NCBI GenBank assembly: GCA_025462865.1
Contig: JAOAPI010000171.1
Location: 124,001 to 188,000 of the forward strand
Source: Candidatus Sulfotelmatobacter sp.
GTDB lineage: Bacteria > Acidobacteriota > Terriglobia > Terriglobales > Acidobacteriaceae
Length of the DNA stretch: 64,000 nt
Reading direction: 5' to 3'
Shown here: positions 18,517 through 29,484 of the stretch, in pieces
Position numbering within the stretch: position 1 is the first letter of the stretch
How the letters are laid out: every line of letters starts with the position of its first letter
Notes under the pieces: generated by a model
The model's database searches: none
Seen by the model: only the letters and a program-made list of their open reading frames with translations
Told to the model about the DNA's origin: nothing
Translations under genes and position numbers: made by a program

Positions 18517-19308
18517 TTGAGGGGTAATTCGCATTCTTTTCGACTTGACGGCAAGCTTGCCGTGGTTACGGGAGGGGCTAGCGGCATCGGCCGTGCCGTC
18601 GCTCAAAGATTTGCCAGCAGCGGGGCCAGCGTCCGCGTGCTCGATATTGACGAGAACGCCGCCAAAACGGTTGCGAACGAAATCGCGTCCAGTGGCGGCA
18701 ACGCGAAAGCGTACAGCTGCGACGTCGCCCAGCAGGACAGCGTTGAGGCCGCTTTTCACCAGGTATTTCAAGACGGACAGGTCGACATCCTGGTGAACAA
18801 TGCCGGAATCTCTCACGTAGGCAATCTTGAAGGCACTCCAGAGTCCGATTTTGACAAAGTTTTTTGCGTCAATGTAAAGGGCATGTACAACTGCATGCAC
18901 GCCTCCGTGGCCCACATGAAAGCCAACGGCGGCGGCATCATCCTGAATATGGCGTCTATCGCCGGAACATCGGGCCTCTCCGATCGTTTTGCTTATTCCA
19001 TGAGTAAGGGCGCGGTGGTGGCGATGACATATTCCGTGGCCAAGGACTACCTGGCCCACAACATCCGCTGCAATTGCATTTCGCCCGCCAGGGTGCATAC
19101 TCCATTTGTCGACGGTTACCTGCACCGTAATTACCCCGGTAAAGAAGAAGAGATGTTTAAAAAGCTGGAACAATCGCAGCCTATCGGCAGAATGGCGGAG
19201 CCGGAGGAGATCGCAGCGCTGGCTCTTTATCTTTGCTCGGAGGAAGCGGCATTCATCACGGGGTCGGACTATCCGATTGACGGAGGTTTCCTGAATCTGC
19301 GCGGCTGA
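18517..19308 (+). CDS. SDR oxidoreductase, probable 2-keto-3-deoxy-L-fuconate dehydrogenase
   Basis: A 263-residue classical short-chain dehydrogenase. It shows TGGASGIG (residues 18-25), NNAG, the catalytic Ser in NMASIAGTSG and YxxxK in YSMSK. The C-terminal segment (SPARVHTPFVDGYL, QPIGRMAEPEEIAALALYLCSEEA, GSDYPIDGGF) is the pattern I associate with 2-keto-3-deoxy-L-fuconate dehydrogenases of the Xanthomonas type. It would oxidise the FucD product to the 2,4-diketo acid used by the FAH hydrolase. The TTG start is supported by GGGAGG at 18505-18510. It is 31 bp downstream of the TPR gene and 86 bp upstream of the second SDR. Confidence 0.85.
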   Translation: MRGNSHSFRLDGKLAVVTGGASGIGRAVAQRFASSGASVRVLDIDENAAKTVANEIASSGGNAKAYSCDVAQQDSVEAAFHQVFQDGQVDILVNNAGISHVGNLEGTPESDFDKVFCVNVKGMYNCMHASVAHMKANGGGIILNMASIAGTSGLSDRFAYSMSKGAVVAMTYSVAKDYLAHNIRCNCISPARVHTPFVDGYLHRNYPGKEEEMFKKLEQSQPIGRMAEPEEIAALALYLCSEEAAFITGSDYPIDGGFLNLRG

Positions 19309-19376
19309 AGTCTTTGATCAGTGCCGCGAGAGGGATGAGCCGGATCTCGGAACAAACTTTCATCACCGGTCTGTAA

Positions 19377-20177
<801 letters not shown>

Positions 20178-20187
20178 CAGGAGGGAT

Positions 20188-21504
20188 ATGACGAAACCGT
20201 CCGTGCCGATTACGGAGCGCCGCTATATTTTGCCATTTATTCTGGTCACCAGCCTGTTTTTTCTGTGGGCGTTCGGCGTCAATCTTAACGACATTCTGAT
20301 TCCTCATCTCAAGAAGGGATTCCACCTTTCGGACTTTCGGTCCTCGCTGATCCAGACGGCATTTTTCGGAGGATATTTTCTAGCGGCCCTGCCGGCTGGC
20401 TGGTTGATGGAGAAGATCGGCTACAAGCGAGGGATCCTGGTCGGTTTGCTGACCTGCGCCACGGGGTCTCTGTTGTTCATTCCCGCAGCGTCGGTCAGAC
20501 TGTACGGATTTTTCCTATTCGCATTGTTTGTTATGGCGTGTGGTCAGGGAGTTCTGGAAGTGGCGGCCAATCCCTACGTGACGATCCTCGGCCCTCCTGA
20601 GAGCTCGGAGCGTCGCCTGAATTTTGCCCAATCTTTCAACTCCGTCGGAGCTGTCGTCACGCCAATCTTTGGCGCTGCCTTCATCCTCTCCGGGGTCGAG
20701 TATTCGCGTACGCAGCTAGCCGGCATGACTCCCGCTCAGCTGCAAGCTTACGAGATAGCCGAGGCGAACACTGTAAAAGGGCCTTATCTGGTGATCGCGG
20801 CACTCTTTCTTGCGGTGGCCGCGCTGATCTTCTTTTCCCAGTTGCCGGAAGTTCGCGAGGAAGGCGACGCCGAACCAATACCGAATGCTGCTGAGGGCTT
20901 GCGGGGATTGTGGCCGTATAAACATCTACTGAAGGGTGTGCTCGCCCAGTTTTTCTACGTAGGGGCGCAGGTGGGCGTGGCCAGTTTCGTAATTCGTTTT
21001 GCGCAGTACAGCATGCCGGGATTACCCGAGAAGCAGGCGGCAAATTATCTGAAGCTGCATCTGCTTGGATTTATGATCGGCAGATTCGCCGGTTCGGCGA
21101 TGATGAAACGCATCCCAGCGTCCCGCATGTTATCGCTGTTCGGAATGTCGGCCTTGCTTTGCCTTACGGTCGTGCTGCTTGGCACAGGAGTGGCTCCGAT
21201 GTGGGCTCTGGTTCTGCTCGGATTCTTTCATTCGATCATGTTCCCAACAATTTTCGCCCTGAGCCTTAAGCACCTCGGCCCCCATACAAAGCTGGGTTCG
21301 TCTTTATTAGTCATGTCCATTATCGGCGGCGCCGTCTTTCCGGCGCTTATGGGCTATATCTCTGATGTGAGCACCATTCGCAATGCGTTTTGGGTTCCGT
21401 TCTTCTGCCACCTTTATGTGCTGTATTTCGCGGCCCGTGGCTACCGTCCGGCTCTTGATTTGCCACAACAAGCCGAGATGCGGAGCATCCCCGTCGAGAA
21501 TTGA
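20188..21504 (+). CDS. fucP: L-fucose permease (MFS, FucP family)
   Basis: A 438-residue inner-membrane MFS transporter with 12 predicted helices. The opening FILVTSLFFLWAFGVNLNDILIPHLKKGF and the following SSLIQTAFFGGYFLAALPAGWLMEKIGYKRGI are the signature of the fucose:H+ symporter (FHS) family, including the Asn-Asp pair of the first helix. AANPYVTILGPPESSERRLNFAQSFNSVGAVV is also FucP-like. AGGAGG immediately upstream of the ATG supports the start. Next to L-fucose dehydrogenase it should import L-fucose with protons. Glucose or galactose carriage (GluP-like) is the main alternative. Confidence 0.9.
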   Translation: MTKPSVPITERRYILPFILVTSLFFLWAFGVNLNDILIPHLKKGFHLSDFRSSLIQTAFFGGYFLAALPAGWLMEKIGYKRGILVGLLTCATGSLLFIPAASVRLYGFFLFALFVMACGQGVLEVAANPYVTILGPPESSERRLNFAQSFNSVGAVVTPIFGAAFILSGVEYSRTQLAGMTPAQLQAYEIAEANTVKGPYLVIAALFLAVAALIFFSQLPEVREEGDAEPIPNAAEGLRGLWPYKHLLKGVLAQFFYVGAQVGVASFVIRFAQYSMPGLPEKQAANYLKLHLLGFMIGRFAGSAMMKRIPASRMLSLFGMSALLCLTVVLLGTGVAPMWALVLLGFFHSIMFPTIFALSLKHLGPHTKLGSSLLVMSIIGGAVFPALMGYISDVSTIRNAFWVPFFCHLYVLYFAARGYRPALDLPQQAEMRSIPVEN

Positions 21505-21721
21505 AGCCGTACAGGCCACATAAGGCAGCATCCCTTCGTCAGGTTCCGCTGACTCATAGTCCGGAAAATGACCGACTGATCTGCCTTCCATTCACCCCGA
21601 ACCAACGCGCTGCCTCTTTCGGGCATCAAAGTTCGAACGTTTGAGGCTTTGAGGATCGGCATCTCGCTCGACCGAACGGACCGCGAGTCGATGCTCGCTT
21701 GGCCCACACCCCTGGCCTTCT

Positions 21722-24670
21722 ATGCGTTTTTGCAGATTGATTGTGCTCTGTTTGGCGACTCTTACCCAAGCCCAGCTTGGGGGGAATGGGTCTCCCGCCG
21801 TGTACGAAGGTCAGACCGTGACTGCGGTCGACCTGATCAGCAATCCCCATCGCAACCTTGAGCCCCTTCGCGGAGTGGCGCTGCAGAAAGCAGGAGAGCC
21901 TTATTCACAGGCGAAAGTTGATGCGAGCATCCAGGCACTTCAGAAAGCCGGAGGCTTCCCCAAGGTCACGGTGAACGTTGTCCCGGAGCTGTCCGGAGTT
22001 CGAGTTAGTTTCCTGCTCGAGCCCGCCTATTACCTTGGAATAGTCGAGTTTCCCGGAGCCGACAAGGCTTTTCCATATACGCGATTGCTGCAGGTAGCGA
22101 ACTTCGCGGACGAAGATCCCTACGATTCCGCCCGCGTCGAGCTCGCGCAGCAAGCACTGCAGGAATTCCTCAAACGCAACGGCTACTTTCAGGCAACAAT
22201 ACGAACCGACAATCAGATCGACGATGCTCACCAACTGGTGAATGTCAGCTTCAATGTAAAACTTGGTAAACGTGCCAAGATCGCTGAAGTTACGATTGCC
22301 GGGGATGATATTCAAAAAGCGGGCGGCGGCGAGGCTTCCCGCCTGCTCCATTCAACTCGCACCCTGCGGGCCCGTCTTACCGGAGGCCTGCTCAAGTCCG
22401 GCAAGCCCTACACCCCGGAACGCATAAAGGCAGCTACTGCCCTCATCAGGGGGGAACTCTCACGGCAGCATCGCCTGGCAAGCAATGTGCAAGAAAATCC
22501 CCCGCAGTACATTGCCGCCACCAACCGGGTCGAGGTTTCGTTCAAAGTTGAGCTTGGACCCATCGTGACAGTCCGCACCACCGGCGCCAAGCTGTCATTT
22601 CTACCTTTTCTCTCGGGGCGGCAGATCAAGAAGCTGATTCCTATTTACTCTGAACGAGCCATCGACCGCGATCTGGTTGAAGAAGGACAGCAGAACCTGA
22701 TCGACTACTTCCAGAAAAAGGGATATTTCGACGTTGGAGTGAAGATCAACTTCAGCCGGCAACCCGATCAGATCACACTCGTCTACGAAATCGACCGCGG
22801 CAAGAAACACAAGGTTAGCGACATCTTATTCCACGGTAATAATCAAATCTCCGCTCAGGATCTGCTCGCCCAAGTCGTCGTGAAGAAAGCCCACATCCTA
22901 ACCCATGGCAGCATCAGCCAGAAACTTTTGAAACAGAGCGTCTCGAACCTGGAGGCGCTCTACCGTGACAAGGGATATGAGGACGTCAAGATCAATTCTC
23001 GCGTCATTGACCACGAGCCCAAACTCGATATCGCCTTCGAAATCGTAGAGGGTCCGCAGACCATCGTCGGAGATGTCAATGTCGCGGGCAACAATAACAT
23101 TCCGCAGGATCAGCTGACGCCTTCCAAGAAACTCGCATTGCGTTCGGGCGCGCCCTATTCTCCGCGTCTGCTCTCAGAAGATCGCAACCGCATCTCCGCT
23201 ACTTATCTGAATCGTGGCTATCTCAACGCCGAAGTGAAGGCAAGCGTGAAACGCCATGCCGACGATCCTCACCGGGTCGACGTGACCTATGCCATCACCG
23301 AACATCAGCTCGTGAGTATTGGGGAAGTTGTTTACCTCGGAGAAAAGCAAACTCGGCGGTCTCTCATCGAAAAGACTGCACAATTGCCCAGCAAAGCTCC
23401 CATGCAACGCGTGCAAATGCTCGCCGCGGAAACGCGTCTCTACGACTTGAACATCTTCGACTGGTCAAGCGTAGCACCGCGAAAGCCCATTACGGATCAA
23501 GACGAGGAGGCTGCGCTGGTCAAAGTGCATGAGATGAAACGCAATGAAATCATTTATGGTTTCGGCTTCGAAGTATCTCATCGCGGCGGCAATGTTCCTT
23601 CCGGCACGGTTGCCGTCCCCGGCTTGCCGCCCGTCAATCTAGGCGGCAACAAGATTGCGCCCAGCCAGTCAACTTTTGCCAGCCCGCGCGGTTCCATCGA
23701 GTTCAACCGGCGCAATATGCGCGGACTCGGTGAAACCATAAGCGCAACTCTTCTGCTCTCGCGTCTCGATCAGCGCGCCCTTACCACCTACGCGCAGCCG
23801 CATTTCATTGGTTCGCAATGGAGCTCACTCAGCAGCCTTTCCATTGAACGTACAACTGAAAATCCTCTGTTCGCCGCCCGACTTGGCGATGTCTCGTTTC
23901 AGGTGGAACGCCTTATCAGTCGCAAGAGCAATACACGCCTGCAAATTCGCTATGACTTCAACAGAACGTCGCTGTCGCAGTTATTGATTCCAGCTCTCGT
24001 GTTGCAACAGGACCGCAATGTCCACCTTTCCACTTTTTCGGGTACGCTGATTCGCGATACGCGCGACAAGCCTCTGGATGCGCATCGGGGCATGTTCGGA
24101 ACCCTCAACCTGGGGATCACGCCGACGGCACTCGGCTCCAGCGCAAACTTCGGCCGGCTCTTCGGGCAGTTCGCCACTTACAAGCAGTTGCACTCTGTCG
24201 TCTTCGCGAATAGCATTCGTCTCGGTCTCGCGAAATCTTTCGCCAGTAGCTTCATTCCTACAAGCCAGCTTTACTTTTCGGGTGGAGGCACATCTCTCCG
24301 CAGCTTTCCGATCGATGAGGCCGGACCGCAGCGCATTGTGCCTTTCTGCAGCGGTCTGCAAAACCAGACGGGGTGCGTCAATGTCACTGTCCCAGTGGGA
24401 GGACGCGAGCTTTTCATCCTGAATTCGGAAGTACGTTTTCCCCTTCGCATTATGAAAGCACTTGGTAGTGTCGTGTTCTATGACGGAGGCAACGTTTATA
24501 GCGCGATCAATCTGCCCAACACCTTTAACAATTACACCAACACCGTTGGATTCGGTCTCCGCTATTCAACCCCAATCGGCCCCATCAGAGTCGACATAGG
24601 CCACAACCTCAATCCCGTTCCCGGCATCAACCCCACGCAGTATTACATTACCCTGGGGCAGGCTTTTTAG
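21722..24670 (+). CDS. Omp85-family outer-membrane assembly protein (TamA/BamA-like) with expanded POTRA array
   Basis: A 982-residue protein with a short signal peptide (FCRLIVLCLATLTQAQ). Six, possibly seven, tandem POTRA-like units occupy about residues 25-610, each with a beta start, an ALQ/YF-x-GY helix and a closing strand (for example DYFQKKGYFDVGVKINF, ALYRDKGYEDVKINSRV, TYLNRGYLNAEVKASV). The C-terminal surface-antigen beta-barrel contains GSIEFNRRNMRGLGE, FSGGGTSLRSFPIDEAGP and RYSTPIGPIRVDIGHNLNP. BamA usually has five POTRAs and TamA three, so this is expanded. The next gene is tamB, 8 bp away, so it most likely forms the outer-membrane half of a TAM-like complex. Confidence 0.9.
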   Translation: MRFCRLIVLCLATLTQAQLGGNGSPAVYEGQTVTAVDLISNPHRNLEPLRGVALQKAGEPYSQAKVDASIQALQKAGGFPKVTVNVVPELSGVRVSFLLEPAYYLGIVEFPGADKAFPYTRLLQVANFADEDPYDSARVELAQQALQEFLKRNGYFQATIRTDNQIDDAHQLVNVSFNVKLGKRAKIAEVTIAGDDIQKAGGGEASRLLHSTRTLRARLTGGLLKSGKPYTPERIKAATALIRGELSRQHRLASNVQENPPQYIAATNRVEVSFKVELGPIVTVRTTGAKLSFLPFLSGRQIKKLIPIYSERAIDRDLVEEGQQNLIDYFQKKGYFDVGVKINFSRQPDQITLVYEIDRGKKHKVSDILFHGNNQISAQDLLAQVVVKKAHILTHGSISQKLLKQSVSNLEALYRDKGYEDVKINSRVIDHEPKLDIAFEIVEGPQTIVGDVNVAGNNNIPQDQLTPSKKLALRSGAPYSPRLLSEDRNRISATYLNRGYLNAEVKASVKRHADDPHRVDVTYAITEHQLVSIGEVVYLGEKQTRRSLIEKTAQLPSKAPMQRVQMLAAETRLYDLNIFDWSSVAPRKPITDQDEEAALVKVHEMKRNEIIYGFGFEVSHRGGNVPSGTVAVPGLPPVNLGGNKIAPSQSTFASPRGSIEFNRRNMRGLGETISATLLLSRLDQRALTTYAQPHFIGSQWSSLSSLSIERTTENPLFAARLGDVSFQVERLISRKSNTRLQIRYDFNRTSLSQLLIPALVLQQDRNVHLSTFSGTLIRDTRDKPLDAHRGMFGTLNLGITPTALGSSANFGRLFGQFATYKQLHSVVFANSIRLGLAKSFASSFIPTSQLYFSGGGTSLRSFPIDEAGPQRIVPFCSGLQNQTGCVNVTVPVGGRELFILNSEVRFPLRIMKALGSVVFYDGGNVYSAINLPNTFNNYTNTVGFGLRYSTPIGPIRVDIGHNLNPVPGINPTQYYITLGQAF

Positions 24671-24678
24671 GAGAAGTC

Positions 24679-27600
24679 ATGCAATCGCGGAAAATTGTTG
24701 GATGGGTCCTCGCCGCGCTTGTCGCGTTAATCGCGGTCGTTGGTATTGGCGGATATTTGTATTTGAAAAGCAGCGCTTTCCAGCGGTACGCATTGCGCAA
24801 GATCGTGGATGCAACTCAACAGGCCACTGGCGGAAAAACCACGATCCGCGCCCTCGACTTCAACCTCTCCAGTCTCACCGCGCATCTTTACAACATCACT
24901 GTGCACGGCACGGAATCTGCGGGCGAGCCCCCGCTCCTGAAAATCGATAAATTAACAGTGGTTCTCAAAATTCAATCTGCTCTTCACCGGCAAGTGAACC
25001 TGCGAGAACTCATTGTTGAGCACCCGGTTGTGAACCTGCGCGTCGACAATGCAGGCCGCAGCAATCTACCCACCGCTGCTCCAACTCAAAGCAGTTCGCA
25101 TTCGAACATCTTCGATCTTGCAGTCCGGCATGCCCAAATAATCCAGGGCGAAGTTAGTTATAACGATAAAAAAACCCCGATGGATGCTGATCTCTACAAT
25201 CTTGCTGCCGACGTCCACTTTGACATTCTTGCGACACGCTACGCCGGCTCGATTTCATATGACAGCGGCCACCTGCATTACGGGCAATATGCACCTCTGC
25301 CTCACAGTTTCCAGGCGAAGTTCGGCGCTACGCCCTCCGACCTGTCGATTGAATCCGCTGTGATGAACGTGGGAAACTCCATCGCTTCCGTTAGGGCGAC
25401 TCTAAGCAACTATGCCAATCCCAAGGTTGCGGGCGACTACAACATCCGCCTCAACACGCAAGACTTTGCCTCCATGGCGCCGGCCTATAAGCCCTCCGGA
25501 GAGCTCTCATTCATTGGACAAATTCACTACCGGAATCTCCCTCAGCAGTCCATGTTGCGCAGTTTGGTTGTTGAGGGCGAGATTGCCAGTGAAGCACTTT
25601 CTTCTGCAACTCCGAGTGGACGTGTCTCGGTCAACAAGTTAAAAGGGAAGTATCAGCTCGCGAATGGGGCCCTGCAAGCGAACGGCATCGAATTCGATTC
25701 CCTGGGCGGACACGTCAATGCAAACCTCAACGTCCGCGATTTCGACACCACTCCGTCTGGCCGCCTGAAAGCAGCTTTGCATAATGTTTCGCTGCACTCC
25801 GCCCAGCAAACCTTTCGTCCGGAGCTAAAGCAGGTTGCCGTCTCCGGAGCTCTCAACGGCACTACCGATGCATCATGGACCGGCAGCGTGAGCAACGTTC
25901 AGGTCCGCTCCGATCTCACCGTGAGCGGTGCGGCCAAAAATGGCGCACGACCGTCCGCTAACCAGATTCCGGTCGACGGCGTTATTCACGCTACTTACGA
26001 TGGGGCTCGCAACGCGCTTACACTCCGGCAGTCCAACCTGCGTATTCCGTCAGCAACTCTGACCGCGGACGGCGAACTTAGCAATCGATCCAACTTGCGC
26101 GTGGGGGCAAATACCACGGATCTACATCAGCTGGAATCACTCGCCTCCGTCTTTCGAAATAACGATTCCACGCTGCCACCGGTTTCAGGATCTGCGACGT
26201 TAAGCGCGACTGTACACGGCACATTGACTAAGCCCCAAATCGCCGCGCAGGTCTCTGCGCACGATCTAAATGTCCAAGGCAGCCAGTGGAGCAGCGCCCA
26301 AGCGAATCTTGCCGCGAATTTCTCCCAGATCATCATTACAAACGGCTCGCTGGTAAGCGCGCAACGTGGTCGTGCATCCTTTAACGCGACGGTCGCACTC
26401 AATGACTGGTCATATCTCCCCGCTAATTCCGTGAAGGCGAATGTCTCCGTCCAACAGATTTCAATCGCCGGGCTCGAACGCTTGGCCAATGTGCAATATC
26501 CGGTAAGCGGAGATCTTGACGCCGATGTCTCGATCACCGGCTCTCAACTAGACCCGCAAGGTTCTGGCAAGCTGCAGATCGCGAACGCTCGCGCCTATGG
26601 TGAAACGTTCCAGACTTTCGCAGCACAATTTCACACCGAGCACGCGTCGATTGTGTCGTCTCTCAATGTCGCATTACCTGCGGGCTCCGCCAATGCGAAC
26701 CTTTCTTACACTCCTAAGACAAAGGCATACACAGTCAGCCTCAACGCGCCCGCGCTGGTCTTACAAAAGCTGCACAGCGTGCAAGAAAAAAACATGGCGC
26801 TCTCGGGAACTCTTACGGCCACAGTCAATGGGCACGGGACTGTGGATGATCCTCAACTGAGCGCGACGCTACAGTTGCCGCAACTCGCGATTCGCGATAA
26901 ATCCATTTCAAACATTAACGCCGAACTCCAGGTCGTTAATCACAAAGGGAACCTCGCGCTAAATTCGAAAGTTATCGATTCGTCCGTGCAGGCGCGAGGC
27001 AGCATCAATCTCACTGGCAACTACTATGCCGAGGCATCCCTCGAGACTACTGCCATCCCTCTCGACGTGCTGATGGCCACTTATCTCCCGAGCGTGCCGC
27101 AGGGCTTTCAGGGTCAAACTGAATTTCACGCGACCCTGAAAGGCCCGCTAAAAGACAAGACTCAGCTTGAAGCCCACCTCACGATTCCCACGCTGAGTGC
27201 CACTTACCAATCCTTGCAGATTGGTATTGCGTCACCCATCCATGCTGACTACGCCCATTCCGTCTTTACTTTGCAACCCGCGGAAATTCGGGGCACCGGA
27301 ACCTCGCTTCGCCTGCAGGGTAGCGTTCCGTTCGCCGGAAACACCGCTCCCAGCCTGACCGCGGAAGGCACCATGGATGTGCGCATCCTGCGAATCGTCT
27401 CACCCGACACACGAAGTTCCGGCACAGTGACATTTGATATTCGCGCAACAGGAACCGCGCAGAATCCCAGCGTAAATGGCCAGCTTCGATTGCAGGATGT
27501 CGCGATCGTCTACCCCGGAGCTCCGGTGGGAATGGAGAAGCTGAATGGCACGCTCGACCTGAACCAGCAGAGAGTCCAAATTACAAAGCTCACAGGGTTG

Positions 27601-28593
27601 GTGAACGGAGGAGATATTTCCGTGGGAGGATCGATCGCCTACCGTCCCAGCCTGCAATTCGATCTTGCGCTGCAAGGCAAGTCCATCCGCCTGCGCTACC
27701 CGGACGGCACCAGAACGTCGCTCGACGGCAGCCTTGCGTTTACCGGAAATAAAGAATCGTCCACGCTTGGCGGACGCGTGCTGATCGGCTCTTTGTCTTT
27801 TACTCCCGATTTCGATCTCGCCAGCTTCGCGGACCAATTTAGCGCCACCACCGCGACGCCCGCCCAGCCGGGCTTTGCCGATACCATCAACCTTGCGATC
27901 GCAGTGCAATCCAAAGACAACCTCAGCGCTTACAGTTCGCAAGTGAGCCTTGAAGGCAACGTCAATCTGAAAGTTGGGGGCACCGCCGCCGACCCTGTCA
28001 TCACCGGACGAACCGATCTGACTTCCGGGGAACTTTTCTATCGCAATGTTCGCTATCAGTTGCAGCGCGGCATTATCGCTTTCAACGATCCCAACCAGAC
28101 CAACCCCACGCTCGATGTCTCGGTCAGTACCACCGTTGAGCAATATAACCTCACACTGAATATGCGTGGACCGTTCGACAAGCTGACTACGGCATACGTT
28201 TCGGATCCCCCTTTGCCGACAGCCGACATCATCAATCTGATTGCGCGCGGCAAGACCACGCAGGAATCCGCTGCCTCCAGCCAGAGCACCGACTCGATGA
28301 TTGCCTCGCAAGCCGCCAGTCAGTTCACCGGCAGCGTGCAGAGACTCGCGGGCATTTCGAGTCTACAGATCGATCCACTGATTGGCGGCAACAATCCGAA
28401 TCCCTCTGCCCGCATCGCCATACAGCAGCGCGTCACCAAGAATTTCCTGTTCACTTTCTCGACCGATGTTTCGGAACCCGGAAGCGAAGTGGTTCAAGGC
28501 GAATATCAACTCAACAAGCGCTGGTCGGTAAGCACAACTCGCGACCAGGTCGGTGGAGTGTCTATAGATGGCCGTCTTCATACTCGTTTTTGA
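24679..28593 (+). CDS. tamB: TamB family protein (translocation/assembly module, DUF490)
   Basis: A 1,304-residue AsmA/TamB-type protein. One N-terminal transmembrane helix (VLAALVALIAVVGIGGYLYL) anchors it to the inner membrane. The middle is a long run of beta-strand repeats expected to form a hydrophobic groove across the periplasm. The C-terminal DUF490 domain holds TDLTSGELFYRNVRYQLQRGIIAFNDPNQTNPTLDVSV and ends TKNFLFTFSTDVSEPGSEVVQGEYQLNKRWSVSTTRDQVGG. AGGAG overlaps the stop of the upstream Omp85 gene, so translation is closely linked. The family works in outer-membrane protein insertion or anterograde phospholipid transport. Confidence 0.92.
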   Translation: MQSRKIVGWVLAALVALIAVVGIGGYLYLKSSAFQRYALRKIVDATQQATGGKTTIRALDFNLSSLTAHLYNITVHGTESAGEPPLLKIDKLTVVLKIQSALHRQVNLRELIVEHPVVNLRVDNAGRSNLPTAAPTQSSSHSNIFDLAVRHAQIIQGEVSYNDKKTPMDADLYNLAADVHFDILATRYAGSISYDSGHLHYGQYAPLPHSFQAKFGATPSDLSIESAVMNVGNSIASVRATLSNYANPKVAGDYNIRLNTQDFASMAPAYKPSGELSFIGQIHYRNLPQQSMLRSLVVEGEIASEALSSATPSGRVSVNKLKGKYQLANGALQANGIEFDSLGGHVNANLNVRDFDTTPSGRLKAALHNVSLHSAQQTFRPELKQVAVSGALNGTTDASWTGSVSNVQVRSDLTVSGAAKNGARPSANQIPVDGVIHATYDGARNALTLRQSNLRIPSATLTADGELSNRSNLRVGANTTDLHQLESLASVFRNNDSTLPPVSGSATLSATVHGTLTKPQIAAQVSAHDLNVQGSQWSSAQANLAANFSQIIITNGSLVSAQRGRASFNATVALNDWSYLPANSVKANVSVQQISIAGLERLANVQYPVSGDLDADVSITGSQLDPQGSGKLQIANARAYGETFQTFAAQFHTEHASIVSSLNVALPAGSANANLSYTPKTKAYTVSLNAPALVLQKLHSVQEKNMALSGTLTATVNGHGTVDDPQLSATLQLPQLAIRDKSISNINAELQVVNHKGNLALNSKVIDSSVQARGSINLTGNYYAEASLETTAIPLDVLMATYLPSVPQGFQGQTEFHATLKGPLKDKTQLEAHLTIPTLSATYQSLQIGIASPIHADYAHSVFTLQPAEIRGTGTSLRLQGSVPFAGNTAPSLTAEGTMDVRILRIVSPDTRSSGTVTFDIRATGTAQNPSVNGQLRLQDVAIVYPGAPVGMEKLNGTLDLNQQRVQITKLTGLVNGGDISVGGSIAYRPSLQFDLALQGKSIRLRYPDGTRTSLDGSLAFTGNKESSTLGGRVLIGSLSFTPDFDLASFADQFSATTATPAQPGFADTINLAIAVQSKDNLSAYSSQVSLEGNVNLKVGGTAADPVITGRTDLTSGELFYRNVRYQLQRGIIAFNDPNQTNPTLDVSVSTTVEQYNLTLNMRGPFDKLTTAYVSDPPLPTADIINLIARGKTTQESAASSQSTDSMIASQAASQFTGSVQRLAGISSLQIDPLIGGNNPNPSARIAIQQRVTKNFLFTFSTDVSEPGSEVVQGEYQLNKRWSVSTTRDQVGGVSIDGRLHTRF

Positions 28594-28631
28594 CGACAGC
28601 GTACGGGTGTTAAGTGTCGCGAAGAAGACCC

Positions 28632-29111
28632 TCAGCGGCGGCTCTTAAAGAACGTTTGCAGCAGTTCGACGCAACGGCCGGCCAACACTCCGCTGCGGAC
28701 TTCCATCCGATGATTCAGTTGAGGATGGTTCAGCACCTGCATCACTGATTGCACCGCACCCGCTTTAGGATCGTCCGCGCCATAAACTAACCGACTGATT
28801 CGGGCATGCACCAGCGCTCCGGCACACATTGGGCAAGGCTCGATCGTCGCAAACAGCTCACACTCGGCGAGCCGGTGGTTACCGATAGCAGCGCCCGCTT
28901 CGCGCAGCGCCACAATCTCAGCGTGCGCAGTGGGATCAGAGTCGTCGATGTTGCGGTTCCATCCCCGGCCCACGATGCGTCCGCCGCACACGACTATAGC
29001 CCCAACCGGAACCTCGCCTGCCTCGAGAGCGCGTTGCGCGGCCCGCAGGGCTTCCTCCATCCAGAGTTCATCAGGCTCGGCTGTTAGTGGCTGCTCGTTG
29101 GTTGTTGGCAA
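28632..29111 (-). CDS. tadA: tRNA-specific adenosine deaminase TadA
   Basis: Zinc deaminase that converts A34 of tRNA-Arg(ACG) to inosine. The catalytic HAE is in DPTAHAEIVAL and the zinc cysteines in PCPMCAGALVHARI. The 159-residue length and the C-terminal FF-containing tail are usual. The TTG start at 29111 has GGGAG upstream; an internal ATG at 29060 would also give a complete catalytic domain. The first about ten codons come from an intergenic-type GTTGGTCGTT repeat, so the true N-terminus may be the internal one. The matching tRNA-Arg(ACG) gene is in this window at 62163-62236. Confidence 0.95.
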   Translation of the reverse strand: MPTTNEQPLTAEPDELWMEEALRAAQRALEAGEVPVGAIVVCGGRIVGRGWNRNIDDSDPTAHAEIVALREAGAAIGNHRLAECELFATIEPCPMCAGALVHARISRLVYGADDPKAGAVQSVMQVLNHPQLNHRMEVRSGVLAGRCVELLQTFFKSRR

Positions 29112-29203
29112 GGAACGCTCCCACGCAGCAGAGTATCACCCAGCTTCCAGTTGCATGGTGTGCGTGGCTCCGGGATTCAGGCTGAGGGCAGCGGTTCCTG
29201 CAC

Positions 29204-29359
29204 TCACATCACGCTGAGCACTGAGCGTACGGCATCGGGCAGCAAGGCTCGAACTAAAGCGGGCAACACGACCGTGATCACCGGATAAGCAAGAACCAGG
29301 AGTGGCACCGCCAGCATCATGCGGGTTTTTGGACTTAAATTGGAGAAATAGGTTCGCAT
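29204..29359 (-). CDS. Small single-pass membrane protein of unknown function
   Basis: A 51-residue reading frame: MRTYFSNLSPKTRMM followed by a strongly hydrophobic helix (LAVPLLVLAYPVITVVLPALVRALL). The polar start and single long helix suggest a real small membrane protein. AGAGA lies a few bases upstream of the ATG. No family is recognised. It lies alone between tadA and nuoI. A random frame is possible. Confidence 0.45.
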   Translation of the reverse strand: MRTYFSNLSPKTRMMLAVPLLVLAYPVITVVLPALVRALLPDAVRSVLSVM

Positions 29360-29484
29360 CGCATTCTCTGTTTTTAGATACGGAAGGGCATGCATAGAAG
29401 TTCCGTGGGACTGATTTCCAAAGATGGCTTGCCCAAGCCGGCTACTGGCAAGCGGCAACGGCTGAGTGTTATGCTTACCTCGTT

